Assembly: GCA_947177695.1 (NCBI GenBank) | Contig: CAMWVO010000071.1 | Location: 1-7,911 of the forward strand | DNA length: 7,911 nucleotides | Reading direction: 5' to 3' | Origin: an uncultured Clostridia bacterium | GTDB lineage: Bacteria; Bacillota; Clostridia; Oscillospirales; Ruminococcaceae | Shown here: one piece after another, positions 6,034-7,911 of the stretch | How positions within the stretch are numbered: the first letter of the stretch is position 1 | Layout of the letters: every line of letters starts with the position of its first letter | Notes under the pieces: model-generated | The model's input: only the letters and a program-made list of their open reading frames with translations | Told to the model about the DNA's origin: nothing | Databases searched by the model: none | Program-made: the position numbers and the translations under genes

Positions 6034-6772
6034 TAAACATATTCCATGACACGTTCTTTTTGCGCTTTATGTAAAGCTCTCCCGCGGCGGCGATAATAAG
6101 CGTTGCCGCTATGTAAATGATAATACCGCTTACGCCCGAAAATATTTTCAGCGAGGACATTGCATCGGGGGACATACCCGACATCTCGTCCATAATGTCG
6201 CAGGAAAATGCAAAGCTGAATCCGATAAAAACTCCGAGAAAAATATTTAATATGTTCTTTTTTAGCAGAAACGCTATTATAAAAATTATCTCGGTGATTA
6301 TTGCCATAAGGGTAAACAGACCCGCAACGCCGTGGTAAACCGTGTATCCCCGCGATTCCGCGATAAGGGAAATAACCTGTCCCAGCGTGACGAACAGCAC
6401 GTTTACCGCGGCGGCTTTTTCCCACATTATAAGTTTGAAATTAAGCAGGTCGCGGGCTTCAAAGGGCAGACTGCACATAAATTTTGCGGGCATTACCGAG
6501 CCGTGGTAAGCGTCCTGAGTGATTTTTTCGTTGATGTCGTTATCAACGCCTATTGGAAACATACACGCCAGAAAATGCAAAAATGTAAACATTGCCATAC
6601 AATGAGCTACCTGAAATATCCCCTCGACCAGACCCGCCATACTTGCGCCGACAGTGACTGCAATTTGCAGCACAGCCACAAAAAGCATTATCACCCATGC
6701 CCTGCCGTATCTGCTGTAAAGATACATTGTCTTTTGCAGCTTAGCGGCTCTTTTTCTTTGCACCATTGTCAT
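6023..6772 (-). CDS. ABC-2-like membrane permease subunit, 249 aa
   Basis: This is a six-helix integral membrane protein (about 25-47, 52-73, 118-138, 148-170, 173-192, 208-232) with a basic N-terminus (MVQRKRAAKLQK) expected to stay in the cytoplasm. After helix 2, the segment MPAKFMCSLPFEARDLLNFK (94-113) has the LP-based cytoplasmic motif typical of ABC-2 permeases, likely the contact to the ATPase. The start ATG overlaps the ATPase stop as ATGA (6769-6772). AAAGGAG (6781-6787) is eight bases upstream, so coupled translation and complex formation with the ATPase are likely. The C-terminal residues FKKG and the stop codon are encoded within the hairpin and flank of dispersed repeat copy 3, which suggests the gene end was shaped by that element. 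The transported substrate cannot be inferred. Confidence 0.87.
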   Translation of the reverse strand: MTMVQRKRAAKLQKTMYLYSRYGRAWVIMLFVAVLQIAVTVGASMAGLVEGIFQVAHCMAMFTFLHFLACMFPIGVDNDINEKITQDAYHGSVMPAKFMCSLPFEARDLLNFKLIMWEKAAAVNVLFVTLGQVISLIAESRGYTVYHGVAGLFTLMAIITEIIFIIAFLLKKNILNIFLGVFIGFSFAFSCDIMDEMSGMSPDAMSSLKIFSGVSGIIIYIAATLIIAAAGELYIKRKKNVSWNMFKKG

Positions 6773-7638
6773 TTTGAGGACTCCTTTCTGTTCTGCCAGA
6801 TCGAGAAGGTCAGCAGGTTTTCCACGTTGGGATTTTTCACCGACACGCCGTCGAATTTGGAAAGGTTCTCTCTCAGTATCAGGGACTCGAAGCCTGTGTT
6901 CAGTTCTCTGAGACCGATAGTGTACTTTTCATTTTCGCTTGTGAGCTTGCTGTTTGCTCCGCTGATAACGGCGTATCTGTCCTCGATAGCGTCAATGCTC
7001 ATGGACTCCCGTATCTGTCCGCCGATAATAAGGGTGATAACGTCGGCGATCTTGTCAAGGTCTCCCGTGATGTGGGTGGAGAAAAGCACGGAGCGTTTTC
7101 CGTCCGAAACGAAATCGCGGAGCAGATCGAGAATTTCTATCCTTGCGACAGGGTCGAGACCTGCGGTGGGTTCGTCAAGAATAAGCAGCTCGGGGTTATG
7201 GGAAAGAGCAACCGCAAGCATAGCCTTTGTCTGCATACCCTTTGAAAGTGCGGCAATTTTCTTCTTTTCGGGAAGCTCCCATTTTTTCAGGAAATCCGCG
7301 AACTTGTCGGCGTCCCAGTTGTCGTAGGCGTAGGAGCAGGCTTTTGCGGTTCGGGCGAGATTGGTGTTGTAGAAAAAGAAGCTCTCGTCGGAAACATAGC
7401 CTATCTTGTTTTTCACGGCGATCTCGTCATTGATATTGTCCAGACCGCACACCTTTACCGTGCCGCCGTTGCGGTTTATCATGTTCATGATAAGGCGGAT
7501 TATGGTGGTCTTGCCCGCGCCGTTCTGACCGATAAGACCCATTACTGTCCCCTGCTCTATCTCAAAGGACGCGTCCTTGAGCGTGAAATCCTTGTAGCTT
7601 TTCGCAAGACCGTTTATACTTAAAATCATGTTATTCAT
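6769..7638 (-). CDS. ABC transporter ATP-binding protein, YtrB/BcrA-like, 289 aa
   Basis: This cytoplasmic ATPase would energise the neighbouring permeases. It has A-loop Tyr15, Walker A GQNGAGKTT (37-45), signature LSKGM (131-135), Walker B LLILDEPTAGLD (151-162) and H-loop Ser-Thr-His189. Where many ABC proteins have the Q-loop Gln (IGYLPQ), this one reads IGYVSDE (79-85), as in some YtrB-type ATPases. Residues after about 215 form a C-terminal extension as seen in drug or antimicrobial-peptide ABC-2 systems. I start at the ATG at 7638 because GGAGGT lies seven bases upstream. The upstream in-frame ATG at 7653 overlaps that binding site itself and has none of its own. The start overlaps the GntR-regulator stop by eight bases, so the two are coupled. 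Together with a YtrA-type regulator this recalls cell-wall-stress ABC operons of Bacillus, but the specific substrate is unknown. Confidence 0.95.
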   Translation of the reverse strand: MNNMILSINGLAKSYKDFTLKDASFEIEQGTVMGLIGQNGAGKTTIIRLIMNMINRNGGTVKVCGLDNINDEIAVKNKIGYVSDESFFFYNTNLARTAKACSYAYDNWDADKFADFLKKWELPEKKKIAALSKGMQTKAMLAVALSHNPELLILDEPTAGLDPVARIEILDLLRDFVSDGKRSVLFSTHITGDLDKIADVITLIIGGQIRESMSIDAIEDRYAVISGANSKLTSENEKYTIGLRELNTGFESLILRENLSKFDGVSVKNPNVENLLTFSIWQNRKESSK

Positions 7639-7911
7639 TATCGTTACCTCCATAAATTTTTTTCATTTCATTATCGAGACGTTCCATCGGCACGCCCAGC
7701 CTTTTAAGCTCCTCCGCCTGCCTGATGAACTGTTCCATGACCTCTCCTATGTGCTTCTCCTGTAACATACCTATATCCTCCGTTTTCACGAACGTACCCT
7801 TTCCCGCCACGGTGTAGATAAGACCGTCCCGCTCCAGATCGGAGTACGCTCTTTTTGTTGTTATCATGCTTACGTTCAGGTCGGCGGCAAGCTGTCTTAC
7901 GCTTGGCATAA
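7631..7911 (-). CDS. GntR-family transcriptional regulator, YtrA-like, 5' end missing
   Basis: About 92 codons of the C-terminal part are present and the gene runs off the right edge of the window. The first visible Met (7909) stands where relatives have Leu or Met in the LPSVRELA motif, so it is not the start; I expect roughly 30-40 residues more upstream. The visible part has the winged-helix core: PSVRQLAADLNVSMITTKRA for the recognition region, then AYSDLERDGLI, and the wing TVAGKGTFV. Only a short helical tail follows (MLQEKHIGEVMEQFIRQ and onward), without a large effector domain, as in the YtrA subfamily. Such proteins usually repress their own ABC-transporter operon and respond to cell-envelope stress. 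The stop overlaps the ATPase start, which supports autoregulation of this unit. The operator and promoter lie outside the window. Confidence 0.92.
   Translation of the reverse strand, partial: MPSVRQLAADLNVSMITTKRAYSDLERDGLIYTVAGKGTFVKTEDIGMLQEKHIGEVMEQFIRQAEELKRLGVPMERLDNEMKKIYGGNDNE

Noticed and set aside
6332..7327. Long plus-strand open frame (331 codons) opposite the permease and ATPase genes
   Set aside because: It is antisense to two clearly recognised genes, has a Ser/Arg/Cys/His-rich composition typical of a shadow frame, and lacks a ribosome binding site.
7639..7653. ATPase start at the upstream in-frame ATG (7653)
   Set aside because: That ATG overlaps the GGAGGT that serves the ATG at 7638, and it has no binding site of its own.

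Overview
The window looks like chromosomal DNA of a low-to-mid-GC Gram-positive anaerobe of the Clostridia, most likely near Ruminococcus/Oscillospiraceae. This rests on strong AAAGGAG/GGAGG ribosome binding sites, a perfect sigma-A promoter, rho-independent terminators, a Gram-positive style lipoprotein, and a GntR/YtrA-type regulator next to an ABC transporter. The genus is an inference from gene style, not proven by the sequence.

Left part, plus strand (1-4526). Positions 1-176 hold two tandem copies of an ~82-bp hairpin-bearing repeat; 177-257 shows nothing I can name. A textbook promoter (258-286) then drives a 597-residue secreted lipoprotein of unknown function (344-2137), followed by a strong terminator (2144-2170). 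The Shine-Dalgarno of the next gene, a GNAT acetyltransferase (2182-2700), starts at the very next base. The acetyltransferase overlaps uvrC (2697-4526) by ATGA. uvrC is intact, with GIY-YIG nuclease, four-Cys cluster, UVR, RNase H-like and helix-hairpin-helix parts. No separate promoter is evident for the GNAT-uvrC pair, so it may depend on read-through of the lipoprotein terminator.

Middle. An inverted repeat at 4534-4563 separates the convergent plus-strand and minus-strand units.

Right part, minus strand (7911 down to 4590). The transcription order is: GntR-family regulator (5' end outside the window), ABC ATPase, six-helix ABC-2-like permease, DUF3267-like membrane zinc metallopeptidase with HELIH, and a second ABC-2-like permease. 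The first three are translationally coupled by short overlaps. A third, diverged copy of the left-end repeat (5972-6030) lies between the first permease and the peptidase. Its terminator-like hairpin contains the permease stop codon as its loop. The peptidase gene has its only good ribosome binding site about 34 nt upstream of the probable ATG, separated from it by a perfect 9-bp hairpin. The second permease carries a perfect 21-bp in-frame tandem duplication.

Functionally the right part reads as a regulated membrane export or envelope-stress module (sensor-repressor, ATPase, two permeases, intramembrane-type peptidase). The left part is a surface lipoprotein plus a DNA-repair operon. I see no CRISPR array, tRNA, rRNA, transposase or phage gene.
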